Source of the DNA: Capillidium heterosporum
Taxonomy: Eukaryota > Entomophthoromycota > Entomophthoromycetes > Entomophthorales > Capillidiaceae
Assembly (NCBI GenBank): GCA_016630905.1
Contig: WBMQ01000012.1
Span: forward strand, 1,178,001-1,242,000
DNA length: 64,000 nucleotides
Direction of reading: 5' to 3'
The position numbers and the translations under genes were made by a program. Below, piece by piece: positions 53,965 to 64,000 of the stretch (within the stretch, counting starts at the first letter, position 1; the number at the start of each line of letters is the position of its first letter). The notes under the pieces were generated by a model. The model did not search any database, had not been told where the DNA came from, and was given only the letters and a program-made list of their open reading frames with translations.

Positions 53965-56541
53965 TTAGGCTTTTACACCAGGCTTACCATCCTTTACGAA
54001 GATCTTCTGGTGGCTGTGATGCGGCTTGGCGTTATGATGCTTCTTCTGCTCTTGCTTAAATTCTTTCTTCGACTCCTGTTTGGACTTTGCATTATTAAAC
54101 TCGATCTGAATTTGGCTCTTGTCATATTTGCCTTCGGTAAAAATCTTTTTAAGCGTCTCAGTAACCGAACTGCAAATAGGACCGTCAGTACAGGTGGTGT
54201 TGAAGATATTGGAGATAGGGCTGATCTTGATGATTTCCTTATTCTTCTTAATTGCCTTCTTTGAAGTTTCGAACAGGGCAGCGTTGTAACATTGAGCCCC
54301 GTCGATGCAGCGATCCTCCAGCTTGAGGGGTTCATCCAACTGGTAGTAGAAGGGTCTACAGTACCTATTGATCCACTCCAAAACCTCCTTGTACCAGCGA
54401 CGCGAATTGGCGTGCTTGGTGACCCAGTGGTTTTCATCATCAAAGTATAGCAGCTTAGAATTGATACCCTGGCGTTGCAAGGCGGTGAAGGTAGCTAGAC
54501 CTTCGCCATCAACGAGACGATAGTCTTTACGTGAGTGGACGACCAGAGTAGGAGTAGCCCACTTCCATACGTAGCTGGATGGTGACCATTTGGCGTACTT
54601 TTCAGGCACCTCCCATGGCGTACCACCAAAGTCAGTGCTCGTTGAAATACAGTTCATCGGTTGTGTAGTAGGCGCTAGTGGCATCGAACATACCGTCATG
54701 ATTGACTAATGCTCTAAACCTGTTGGTATGGCCGTTGATCCAGTTGATCATGTAGCCGCCGTAGGATCCACCTAGAGCACACACGCGCTGCTTGTCAACG
54801 AACTCGTACTCTTCTAGGACGTAATCTAAACCGGCCATCAAATCCTGATAGGGCTTACCACCCCAATCTTTGGCAATCTCATCGGTGAACTTCTGACCGT
54901 AGCCGGTGGAACCGTGGGGGTTGATCATGACGACAACGTAGCCGGCATTGGCAATAACGTTGGGGTTCCATCTATAGGACCATGAGTTCCCCCAGCTGGA
55001 TTGGGGTCCGCCGTGGATGAGGAAAGCCAGGGGATATCTACGCCAAGCTCTAAAGTTAGGTGGCTTAATAAGGAGACCGTGGACATCGTGACCGTCGGAT
55101 CCAGTGAAGAAGAAATCTTCGGCTGGATTTAGGAAATAATTGTCGCTGCGTTCAGCATTGATGTTGGATTGTCGAACCAGGCGGAAATAGTTGTCGACTT
55201 CGATAGTGTAGAACTCAGGTGGGGCATACAGGGAGCTCAAGGTGGCGACATAAATGTCCTCCTTCAGGAACTGAAGGTCAGAGACCGAGTCATATTTTGT
55301 GACACGACGGACTTTGTTGGTTTTGGGTACGACGTAGAACAGTTTGGTGCGGGCCATCTCGTCGGCAGTTACGAAGAGCTTGTCAGACTGACCGCTCCAC
55401 ACCAGACTCTGGGGAGAGCGGTCCCACCAATCAACGACTTTGGTAGCATTCTTGGTCTTCAGGTCGTAGAGGATGATGCGGTTGCGATCGGCCTCGTACT
55501 GAGGGGTCTCCATCTGCAACCAGGCTAGCGATTGACCGTCAGGGGAGTATGTCGGTTTTGCACAAGCTCCTACGTTGTCAGAAGTTAGTGATCTGGGTCG
55601 GCCACCCGAGGTGGATACAACGTAGACGTCGATCTTTGTGGACCAGGCTCGGGTCCTATCGGGGAACTTGGCGATAAAGGCTACCTCCTTACCTAAAATA
55701 AGGCTTTAGAAAGAAAATGTAGATGATAGTTACCAGTCAGGAGAGATAGAAAAGTCGGAACTGTCACCAAAGGGACCAGCTGGAGTTTCCTATTTTCAGC
55801 ACCAATTAGTAACCTTTATGTAATAAACTAAGTTTTACCAGATCGGTACCGAGCAACAGGTTTTTAGGTTCACGTTCCAAGGACCATTTAGGACCGGTAT
55901 TGCCTACGTTAACCTTCTTACTCAACTTGGCAAAGTGCAACTGGCGCTTGTTTTTCAGGTCGACGAATTCATCCCAATGTCTAACGAACAGTTGGTCGTA
56001 TAATCTACCCGAATCACCAAAATCTCTCTCATAGTTCACCCGATTTACCTTGGCTGTAAACAGTAGAGTTTTGCTTTCCTTCTCAAACTTGAGGTCCTGA
56101 ACCTGGTTTAAACCCTTGAGTGGGCTCAGCTGGTTGGGAGGCTCCAACAGCTCGGGGTCGCCTCTATCCAAGTCGTTCAAATTGTTGGGTACGTTCAAGG
56201 TCCAAAGCTTGTCGCTATGGGTGAAACTTAAGGTAAGCTCATCTAACCATACCAAGTTCAAAGGCCCATTCAGCTTGGAAGGTAGCTTGTTGAAGAGTAA
56301 GGTTACGTTGTAGGTCTTGGGGAGGTTGGTGTCATCGCTGTGAGCAAAGTTTATGATGAAGGCTTCGGTAGTTACGTTCTTGGTCAAGGTAGAGTAGGTT
56401 GTGGTAAAGTATAAACCCTGGGTCGCAGTCTGGGCTCAAAGCTAGGGAGCTGGGTCGAGGCCAGGTTACCAAGTGGTCGTAGTTGAAGTAGGTCTTACTA
56501 AAGACTAACGTCACAATACTGAGAAGTAGTATGAGACGCAT
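53965..56541 (-). CDS. Dipeptidyl-peptidase V-like secreted prolyl oligopeptidase (S9), with frame breaks
   Basis: Signal peptide (LILLLSIVTLVFS) then DPP V N-terminal wording (YDHLVTWPRPSSLALSPD). A beta-propeller half (TPAGPFGDSSDFSISPD, YSPDGQSLAW, VVDWWDRSPQSLVWSG) leads to the alpha/beta-hydrolase half: AFLIHGGPQSSWG, nucleophile Ser in LGGSYGGYMINW, Asp in VVHSRKDYRL, His in FDDENHWV. The triad is complete, so it should remove N-terminal dipeptides outside the cell. A His/Lys-rich C-terminal extension of about 120 residues (KKHHNAKPHHSHQK) follows. Introns at 55790-55838 and 55693-55733. Three +1 frame breaks are needed: about 56427 (SPD to ATQGLYFTTTYS), 55735 at the second intron (SPD to GKEVAF), and 54634 (YFNEH to DFGGTPW). 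Each sits at a C-T-G. Confidence 0.88.
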
Positions 56542-57054
56542 GGTAGTTTATTTTGGATTGCAATGGGTGTGGATACGTATGTGCGTAACTATAAACAATA
56601 TTTTTAACTTTTTGTGTTGAACTTTTATTTTAAAAGAGAGGTTGGCTTGTCATCCTCCATCGCTTTTATATAAATTTAACTCATAAGGTTACTTTCAAAC
56701 TGGATTGGCTGGTTAGCTGACGTAGACTTCCAGCTCCTTTTCAGGTTGTTGGGTCGATTTATAATTCAGTACGTCACAATACCTTTGAAATCCAATCCCT
56801 ATTGAGTCAAAAGCGGCAATGAGAGGTTACTAGACACCTTATGTTCTAATTTTTGATAGACATGGTATCACTTTTGGGATCTCAAACCTTTACTTGAAGG
56901 CAAGGTTAGGATGTTTAGGGAGTTGGTTCAGGTTACTAAAGTTTCCCTTTTACAAGTATGCAAATTTGATGACGTGAGAAATGGGTTGTAGAATAGTTCA
57001 ACAGCTTATCACCGGAAAGTACGCTCCTCTTTTAAAAGAGTACATCAAGAGAAT
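56542..57054. other. Divergent promoter region of the two DPP V genes
   Basis: About 510 bp between the two start codons. TATATAAAAGC on the minus strand at 56662-56672, some 120 bp from the first ATG, is a TATA box for the minus-strand gene. No clear TATA for the plus-strand gene was seen. Confidence 0.5.
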
Positions 57055-59273
57055 ATGCGCTTCCAGCCCTATCTAATATCGCTTCTAACTCTACTATTGA
57101 GCTTTACCCCAATCTCAAGTAAATTCCACTTGACTTTCGATGACCTACTAAGTCTCCCTCGAACTTCTGACCTAATCCTCAGTCCAAGTCAGTCCCAAGC
57201 TCTCTACTTAGAATCGGAGTACCAACTCAATACCAACTTCAACCAGCTGTCGGTACTTTTGGTAAATTTGAAGGACAAACATAGCTATGAGAAGGAAGTA
57301 TTTAGATCACGTAACATAACCAGCATCTTCAAACATTTTTTAGATCCAACTTCAACTTTGGCATGGCTGGATAAGAAGACCTTGTTGTTTAGCTCTGATA
57401 ATAAATTATACACCGTCCATATACCTAAATACTATGATGATAATACAAAGGCTGAGCCTAAGGAGGTGTTAAATATGAAAGTAAAAAGTACGATCCAAAC
57501 ACTGCAGTTCAACACGCGATCCAGTAGGTTAATATTCACCACTAAAACTAGCAGCTCGGACAGTAAGGATAAAGGTAAAACGAACAACAAGTTTGGTGAT
57601 AGTGGTAAACTCTACACCAAATTGGATATTAATAACGATGATGATGTCAAGTTGAAGCTCTACAGTGTCAAGTTGGGTAAGGCCATCGACAGTGAAGATT
57701 TCAAAGAAAGTTGGATCGCCTTGAGTAAACCCATCAATTTACTCAAAGATATGAAGCTGGTAATTTTATATCTAAATTACTTTTTAATTAATTTTGTATA
57801 TGTATTGTAGGACTATTTGAAATTGAAACCGAAAGTTCAGGTTTCCGAGGATGGCAACCATATACTGCTGGAAATTACCTTCCTAGAATATAAACCTACA
57901 CCTTCGATTGCCAGCCGTATTGTTCTACTAACTATAGACTTCAACGACAACATCAAAATCAAAGCATTTGATGGGAATGGAGTTAGAAATCATCAATCCA
58001 ACCCTGCGCTCTCAAAGGATGGCAGTTCAGTAGCTTGGTTAGAATCAGTAACAACTTCTAGCTGTATGTAGTAAACTAACACAATTTATTTTTAGAAAGC
58101 TAATTCAAGTGAAAGTTTCAATCTAGTAGTCCACTACAGCCTCAAAAAGTTGGAGTACACGATCTATCACTTCCACTCCAAGTTAACGATAACCAATTTA
58201 AACTTTGACACCGACTCTAACTTACTGCTAACTTTGAGCATAAACTTAGTATCTCGACTCTACAAGTTGACTTTGGATGATGCTACCCTAACTTCGATCT
58301 ACCAATCGAACTCTGACTCAATAACCAAAGTCCAGGCTCTACCTTCTAACCACCTTTTAATATCTACTCAAGGGTACGCCAATCTCAGCCAAGTTATTCA
58401 ATTCGATCCGTCGACGAGAGATGAATCTTATATCATAAAGGACACCACTACCTCTCAGTTCTTCTTGAGCGGGTTTACTACCTATAAAACCACTTGTACC
58501 TTCAACTCCAACCCATACTTACCATCAACTAAACCATTAGTGTTCTTACCCATCAATTTTAAACCTTGGCAGAAGTACCCCACCATTTTGAATTTCCGAC
58601 CCAACTTGATAAAATCTTCCAACCAGTGGAACTTGAACTTCAATCCCAACGTATTTACCAACTTGGGATACATAGTCATCATCATCGACTTCGATTCCAT
58701 TCAGCTTTTGAAATCTGCAGTTGAAGATACAAGACATATCAAGTCGACCATCCACGATCTGTTTACGTGTCTAGGTGGGCTGAGTAAGGAATTATATAGT
58801 TTGGATTTGAAGCGCATCTTGCTAATTGGCGATAGGTTTAATACTTATTTTATCAATCATATCAACAGTTTACCATCTTCTCCCAAAGATGATGTCAAGA
58901 TTATAGCTAGCGTGACGGTAAACTCGCTTATTCGATTTGAACCGATTCATCCAGATCGATCTAAGTTACAAGTCTTTGGTCCTATCCTCTTTATTAGCCA
59001 ATTCGGACGATGGTAGCTATCTTTTCAATGCAAAGGTATCCCCGATGTACAATATATTACACTATAAAGGCACCTACTCTGTTGATCCGAGAACACACTT
59101 ACTTTGACCAAAGCCTGATGACCTTCAGTGCTTTACAGCGGTTGAGTATAGATTCCAAACTGTTGCTCTTTGAGCAGAGGAAGAAGGAGGATAGTAATTT
59201 GATGCTACGTCGGATGTACTACGAGGTTACTGAGTTCTGTAACTTGTACGGGAAACCAGACAATGGGGTCTAA
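57055..59273 (+). CDS. Catalytically dead DPP V-like paralogue (S9 pseudoenzyme), partly decayed
   Basis: Aligns over its length with its neighbour: signal peptide (ISLLTLLLSFTPISS), FDDLLSLPRTSDLILSPSQSQALYL, SKDGSSVAWLE, a DNLL-like propeller and a hydrolase half (FLPINFKPWQKYPTILNF). The nucleophile elbow GGSYGGYMINW is replaced by IGDRFNTYFINH (58826-58861); the Asp region HSRKDYRL by REHTYFDQ; the His region DDENHW by EQRKKEDSN. No triad residue survives. Introns at 57760-57810 and about 58064. The latter keeps frame only with the later AAAG acceptor (36 nt). Two further +1 changes are needed at about 59000 (after FISQF) and 59065 (LHY to KAPTLLI). So either a secreted non-enzymatic paralogue or a decaying copy. 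Confidence 0.72.
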
Positions 59274-60152
59274 ATTTTTGGAGAGTAATGCAAAGTGAAA
59301 TAAAGAATTTTATGGCTTTGTATATTTTGATAGCTGTTTGGAAGTATCCGATAACTTGGTGATTTCTACAACACCAATCCAAATCTCCTAAGTTGGTGAG
59401 ACTTTGCAAACGCTTTGCCTCTACCTCCTTGACCTTCCCACTATCCCTTCATATACAAGCTAACTACTTTTCTATTATATACTAATACGATTCTACCACG
59501 AATTGTAACAACTTCCTTGATTACATTCTATTGTTATATATAAGATTACCTACGGTATACCACTAATAAACCTATTTTTAAAAGATATAATGCTTACATC
59601 TTCAACGACTAAATACTATTAGACATTCATCAGCGCTTCCTTATACTATATTGAAGGGTTAAATTGGAAAAAACTTGTTGGGGGTGTAGCCGATAGTTTT
59701 TACTCTACAAAGTAGAATTTGTCGTTTCAAGGATTGTGGTATCAGTGATATCTCGAGCTTTGGCCGAGTTTTCGTCATAACCTATCATCTAAATACAGTC
59801 AAGGTCTGTTAGAGGAAGAAGCTTCAAGTTGAAACGGCTCAATTAGGTTCTCAAAATCCTGATACAAAAAGCTTGAAAATTGCAAACTACATCGTTAAAC
59901 TTAGACATATCATCTTCCTTGTAATAAGTTTTTACTACATATCTCACATAGATATAGTATATCTATCATTCAAAACTCATAAAGGTGTAGAGACTTCCAA
60001 ATAAGAATAAAACTTTTATTAAAGTAAATCGATGATTCAAGTAAAAAGTAAAAAATGGATACCAGGGATCAAATCCAAATAATTAGGTAGGTAAAGATGG
60101 AGGTGGTGTGATAGACCGAGGCGATGATGGATGAGGTAAAAGTACGAAAAAA
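59274..60152. other. Convergent spacer, 0.9 kb
   Basis: Between the 3' ends of the DPP V paralogue (+) and the kinesin (-). AT-rich; no gene recognised. Confidence 0.4.
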
Positions 60153-63100
60153 TTAGATGCACAGAAACTTACTCTTGCTGCCCTTACTGCGCTTGGACTC
60201 CGACTTGGAACCGGATGAAGTTGACTGAGTCTCAGCGTGTAAACTACCGTTGGTCGACAACATGTGAGATCTTGAACTACGTACCGACAGATTTTGTCCG
60301 TGACTGTGGTTGTGGTTGTTCCTCGGTGATTTCAGCTGCTCCATAAGCGCAGGAAACCTCTTCCTGGTACTTGAGATGATTGACTTTGGCACTCTCCTCC
60401 AATTCTTCAACCTTAGCTTTCAAAGTATCGATCTGGTGGCGGTAATCATCCAATTCATCGAGTTTAGAGGCGTCAGCTTCCAAGGCTTCGATGTACCTGC
60501 GATAGTCGGCGCAACTGTCCTCCAGTTTCTGGATCTGCTTTTGAAGATCAGTGGTAGCGGATGCTGACTTGGTCAAGGTTTCGTGCTCCTGCTGCAGCTT
60601 CTTGTACTCCTCACCTTGAGCATTGAGCAGCTCATGTAGTTCATGGAGTTCCTTCTGGGCCGATTGATTGGTCTCATTAGAGATCTTAAGTTCGGCTTCC
60701 TTGGAGCTGATGTCGGTCTCCATCTTCAAAAGGTCTTCCTTGATCTGGGTGGTGGAGGCTTGGAAGGTATCGAATTGCACCTTGTACTCAGCAAACTCGG
60801 AGTCCTTCGCTTGGGTATAGTCCAAAAGCTGCTGGAGGGCATCGATTGCTGAAGCGTAGTCCGATTGCAAGGTTCCAAACTGCTGCTCCAAATTGGCGTA
60901 GTTATCGGAAAGTTCATTGAATCGATTGGCCTTTACCTCCAAGTTGGTATTTGTTTCCAAAGCTTCCTTTTCGCGGACGTGTAGGGTGGCGATCATCTCC
61001 TGTAGTCCACAGATAGTTTCCTCCTGCTCGATCATAAGTTGCTTGCTCCCGGCGTCATCTTTTGATTCGGAGAGGGAGATGATAGTGGCCTCCTTGTCGG
61101 CTAATTCGAGCTTCACTTTCTCGAGGTCTTCGTTGGCGATGGTAAGTTTATCGCTGAGCTCACTTAGCTCTGCCTTGTGTAGCTCGACATCAGCAGTCGA
61201 TTGGGTGAAGACGGCTACTTGAGAGTTCAGGTTGGAGATGATGCTTATTTTTTCATCGAGCTCTCTTTGCTTCGCGGAGATTTCTTCATCCAAAGATGAC
61301 AACTTGTCTTTAAGCTCAAGGTTCTCGACTTTATAATCTTCAAGTTCAACTGAGGTGGTTTTATGTTCCGACGATTCAGTTTCTAGCTTAGAGAGGGCGA
61401 TGTCTTTCTCAACAACCAATGCTTTGTGTTCATCGAGTTCGGCTAAAATGGTTTTATGATCGGATGCTTCGGTCTCTAGCTTGGAAATAGCGGCGTCCTT
61501 CTCAATAATCAGCGCCCTTTGTTCTTCAAGCTCAGCTAAAATAGTTTTATGCTCTAAAACTTCAGCTTCCAACTTAGAAATAGCAGTATCCTTTTCAGCG
61601 ACCAACGCCTTTTGCCTCTCTAGTTCTTCCAGGATTGTCGCCTTCTCATCCTCTGGGATCGTTTGATTGAGATCGGAGATAGTCTGTAGACTTTCAGTGA
61701 GCTGTTTCTCAAGCTTATCCTTCTCCAAAGATATAACTTCGATCTTGGCGTTGAGTTCAGCTAAAGTCTCGTCCTTCTGAGTGATTAGCTCCTTCTGCGC
61801 TTCGAACTTCTCGGTGATCACAGCAAAGTCTTTCTTCAATTGAATGGGGTTGTCGTCTTGGTCTTGGTCAATAGGGTCAATGGAGCGCGTAGTTTCACCA
61901 AACTCCTTTTCAAGTGACTCCTTATCTGAAATGGCCTTTTCGAGCTTGGAATCAAGTTCAGTAATGGTGAAATCCTTCTGGGAGCTCGACGCTTTAAGTA
62001 GCTCAAGTTCTTCTAACACGGTGGCAAGTTTGGCGCTTGTATCCTCGTGGTTGTAGTCCTTGGAACCGTTGGTTTTGGGGGCGGCTTCGGCACTTTCAGC
62101 AAGTTGTTTTTCCAACATCTCATTCTCTGATGACAAAACATCCACTTTGGATTTTAAATCGACCAAGGCACCGTCCTTCTCAGTAACCAAAACTTTCAGC
62201 GCTACGAGCTTCTCAGCTATAGCAGGGACATGACCATTTACTTTATCAGAACTAATATCTTGACCTTGGACGATGGCGTCGATGAATCTGACGCTCTCAA
62301 GGGCTTCCTTCTCGAGTAACTCGTTATTGGATGTAGCTTGTTCCAGCTTGGATTCGAGTTTACTGATGGTGGCATCTTTGGTAGAGATCAATGCTTTCTG
62401 TAGCTCGAGATCTTCTGAAATGACGGCAAGCTCATTCTTTAATGCATCGACACCTGAGTTCTGAATTGCTTCTTGATCGTCAGTCGATTTGTCCAGACTT
62501 CTGTTCAGAGTAACTGCACCGTTTGTAGAAGTATTCTCTTCCTGAGGAGCTGTGGTTTGTTCAATTACATCCGATGATTCCACACTTTGCATCAAAAGAG
62601 CAAGTTTGCTGTGGGCTTCAATGAGTTTCTGGTTTTCTAAAATGAGCGCATCAGATTCAGCCTTAAGGCTGACTATGTCTTGATCTTTCTGGCTGACAAG
62701 AGCTTTGTAGGATTCAAGCTCTTCAGTCTGCGAAGCAAGCTTATCGTCCAAACTAGGGCCGGAAGAACTATCCTCCACGTTAGTGCTACGAGAGGACTGT
62801 AAACTTTCACCAAGAGTATGTTCAAGTTGTTGCTTGTCAGATATCACCACTTGCAACTCAGCCTTGAGCTTTTCAGTCGAAAGGCTAAACTGCTCGATTT
62901 TGTCATTAAGCTCGATGTTGGTGAGCTTAATAGTTTTTAACTCTTCGGACACGGTCGAAAGTTCCTCAATCTGAGCGTGCTTCTTGCTACTTTCCTCCTC
63001 TAACTTAGCAACCTGGTCGTTAAGATCTTTGAGCTTCTGTACCAACTCATCGTTTAAAATCTGCAGCTGAGTAGCTTTGTTTGGCTCAAGAGTAGAATCT

Positions 63101-64000
63101 TGCTCCACTCCGTTGATGGGAGTTGTAGGACCGGCAGGAGTGTCGTTGATGGTACTAGAATCGTTTGACTGCAGGAAAGATCTAGAAAGATCGGAATGGA
63201 TGTTTTCTTCAGAGTTTTTCGAATCGTCAGGCTGATGGTGGCCATTCAGGTTACCAACTTCGAGAGCCTTAGCTTCAAGGGCCTCGACCCTTTCTTTGGC
63301 GCTCTTAAGCTCTTGGGTAAGGCTAAAGTTCTGATTCTTCTGAATACGAACTTGGTTGTCCATTTGGATGTAGAGCTGCTCGTAAAGTTGGAGCTTGGAC
63401 TGAATGTTCTCAGGGGTATCGACCGAATTGTTGGCTTCAGAGGGTGGACGGGATTTGTTATCAGTATAAGAAATTTGACTTGGCGAGTTCGAATAGCTAA
63501 CAGAGCTGCTGGCTTTCAAAGTCTTGTGCTTGGCTTGTAGCTCGGTGTACAGCTTCTTCAACAGCTCAAGGTCTTTTTTATAAGCCAGGTTCATTTGAAT
63601 TAATGCTGCCATAGGTACACTGAAGCTTTGGTCGCTCTTGGTGCTAGGATCAGGGGTACTGTCGGCCAAACTTCTTTCGGCTTTAACGTTCTCAAGCTTT
63701 TTGTGTAAAACGGCTATCATCAATTTGAGTTTAACTGGATCGTTGGTGTCGTCCTTTTCGATAGATATCTTTGACTTGATGTCACGAGCGTTACTAGCGT
63801 AATAGAGAGTACTGATGGTTTCGGGGTGGTCATCGATGGCTGGTGATACACAGGCTATCATCATAGTGTTGCAGTTACCTCCAAGGGAGTCTTGGAGCAT
63901 ACGGGTGAGCTTGGAATCTCGGAAAGGAACGTGAACTTTGGTGGCTTGAGCTTTGGAGAGTGACTTTATGACTTTCCCGAGAGTAGAAAGCCCGGCGTTA
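60153..64000 (-). CDS. Kinesin-4-like motor: end of motor domain and long coiled coil (5' end beyond window)
   Basis: The frame is open from the right edge. It starts in the motor core with LSTLGKVIKSL, VPFRDSKLTRMLQDSLGGN, MIACVSPA and ETISTLYYASNARDIKSK, the KIF4/KIF21-like wording of the motor C-terminus and neck. About 1,150 residues of nearly continuous coiled coil follow, with many EELE...KD..I.KLE heptad blocks. In the opening frame it stops at 60277 after a Gln/Pro-rich tail. The +1 frame, entered at about 60351 (EEVS to ALMEQLK), continues as a basic Ser/Lys-rich tail (SKSESKRSKGSKSK) to 60153. Which tail is real is undecided. Kinesin-4 members bind chromosomes or microtubule plus ends and restrain growth. 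Confidence 0.85.
61358..61636 (-). repeat. Three 93-bp tandem repeats inside the kinesin coiled coil
   Basis: A GTTTTAT marker recurs at 61358, 61451 and 61544, exactly 93 bp apart. Each unit encodes a 31-residue block of the form ILAELEEQRALIIEKDAAIS followed by KLETEASDHKT, with small changes between units. The period is a multiple of three, and the block is an expanded heptad segment. Confidence 0.85.

Noticed and set aside
56432-56471. A 40-nt intron in the first DPP V exon that would restore frame
   Set aside because: It would remove the conserved VTWPRPSSLALSP segment, which the paralogue also keeps.
58064-58095. A further CTG-type frame break at the second intron of the dead DPP V copy
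   Set aside because: A later AAAG acceptor gives a 36-nt intron that keeps frame, so it is not counted.
60310-63540. Many plus-strand Ser/Leu-rich frames
   Set aside because: Antisense shadows of the kinesin coiled coil.
1-64000. CRISPR arrays, prokaryotic operons, phage or transposon genes
   Set aside because: No direct-repeat arrays, transposase, reverse transcriptase or integrase motifs were seen; gene structure is eukaryotic.

Overview
This window looks like nuclear DNA of an early-diverging fungus. Compact genes of moderate GC, many cut by tiny spliceosomal introns (about 36-58 nt, GTA... donors, TAG/CAG acceptors, CTAAC/CTAAT-like branch sites), lie in AT-rich spacers. The gene set is fungal: hybrid histidine kinase, tyrosinase, secreted dipeptidyl-peptidase V, Rds1-like ferritin-fold protein, alkaline ceramidase, Cmr1/WDR76. 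Rhodopsin-type seven-helix remnants and chymotrypsin-fold secreted proteases recall Entomophthoromycotina (Conidiobolus-like), but that placement is inference. No viral, plasmid or CRISPR sequence was seen.

Layout. 0-7.3 kb: a DEAD-box helicase cut by the left edge (-), a Cid1-type nucleotidyltransferase (+), a small secreted protein (-). 8.5-19.7 kb: glycogen branching enzyme (+), alkaline ceramidase (-), a helix-bundle/pseudokinase/Sel1 protein (+), a broken unknown gene, a secreted tyrosinase (+). 20-25 kb: gene-poor, with two decayed seven-helix receptor-like genes. 25.5-29.1 kb: a ferritin-fold secreted protein (+) and a Cmr1/WDR76 protein (-) whose rebuilt N-terminus carries a PIP-box match. 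29-32.8 kb: an empty 3.7-kb spacer. 32.8-41.1 kb: hybrid histidine kinase (+), a small secreted candidate (-), a second Cmr1-like paralogue (-), a PDCD2-family protein (+), a short coiled-coil protein (-). 42.7-52.2 kb: lysine-methyltransferase-like protein (+), USP10/Ubp3-type deubiquitinase (-), secreted serine protease (-), Cue1-like ER protein (+), UBE3D-like protein (-). 53.9-59.3 kb: a divergent pair of DPP V genes, the second without its catalytic triad. 60.1-64 kb: a kinesin-4-like motor cut by the right edge (-).

Eight identical tRNA-Ala(AGC) genes are scattered through the window; no other intact tRNA was recognised. They share an upstream TATA-like box and a leader motif, and four of them form two facing inverted pairs.

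The least ordinary signal is a set of single-base +1 frame breaks in otherwise well-conserved genes (histidine kinase, DPP V three times, UBE3D, possibly kinesin). In these the surplus base can be placed as the T of a CTG, so that removing it leaves CG. A base-calling artefact, recent decay and real frameshifting all remain possible; raw reads and RNA would decide. All exon structures here were read by hand from splice signals and frame continuity.
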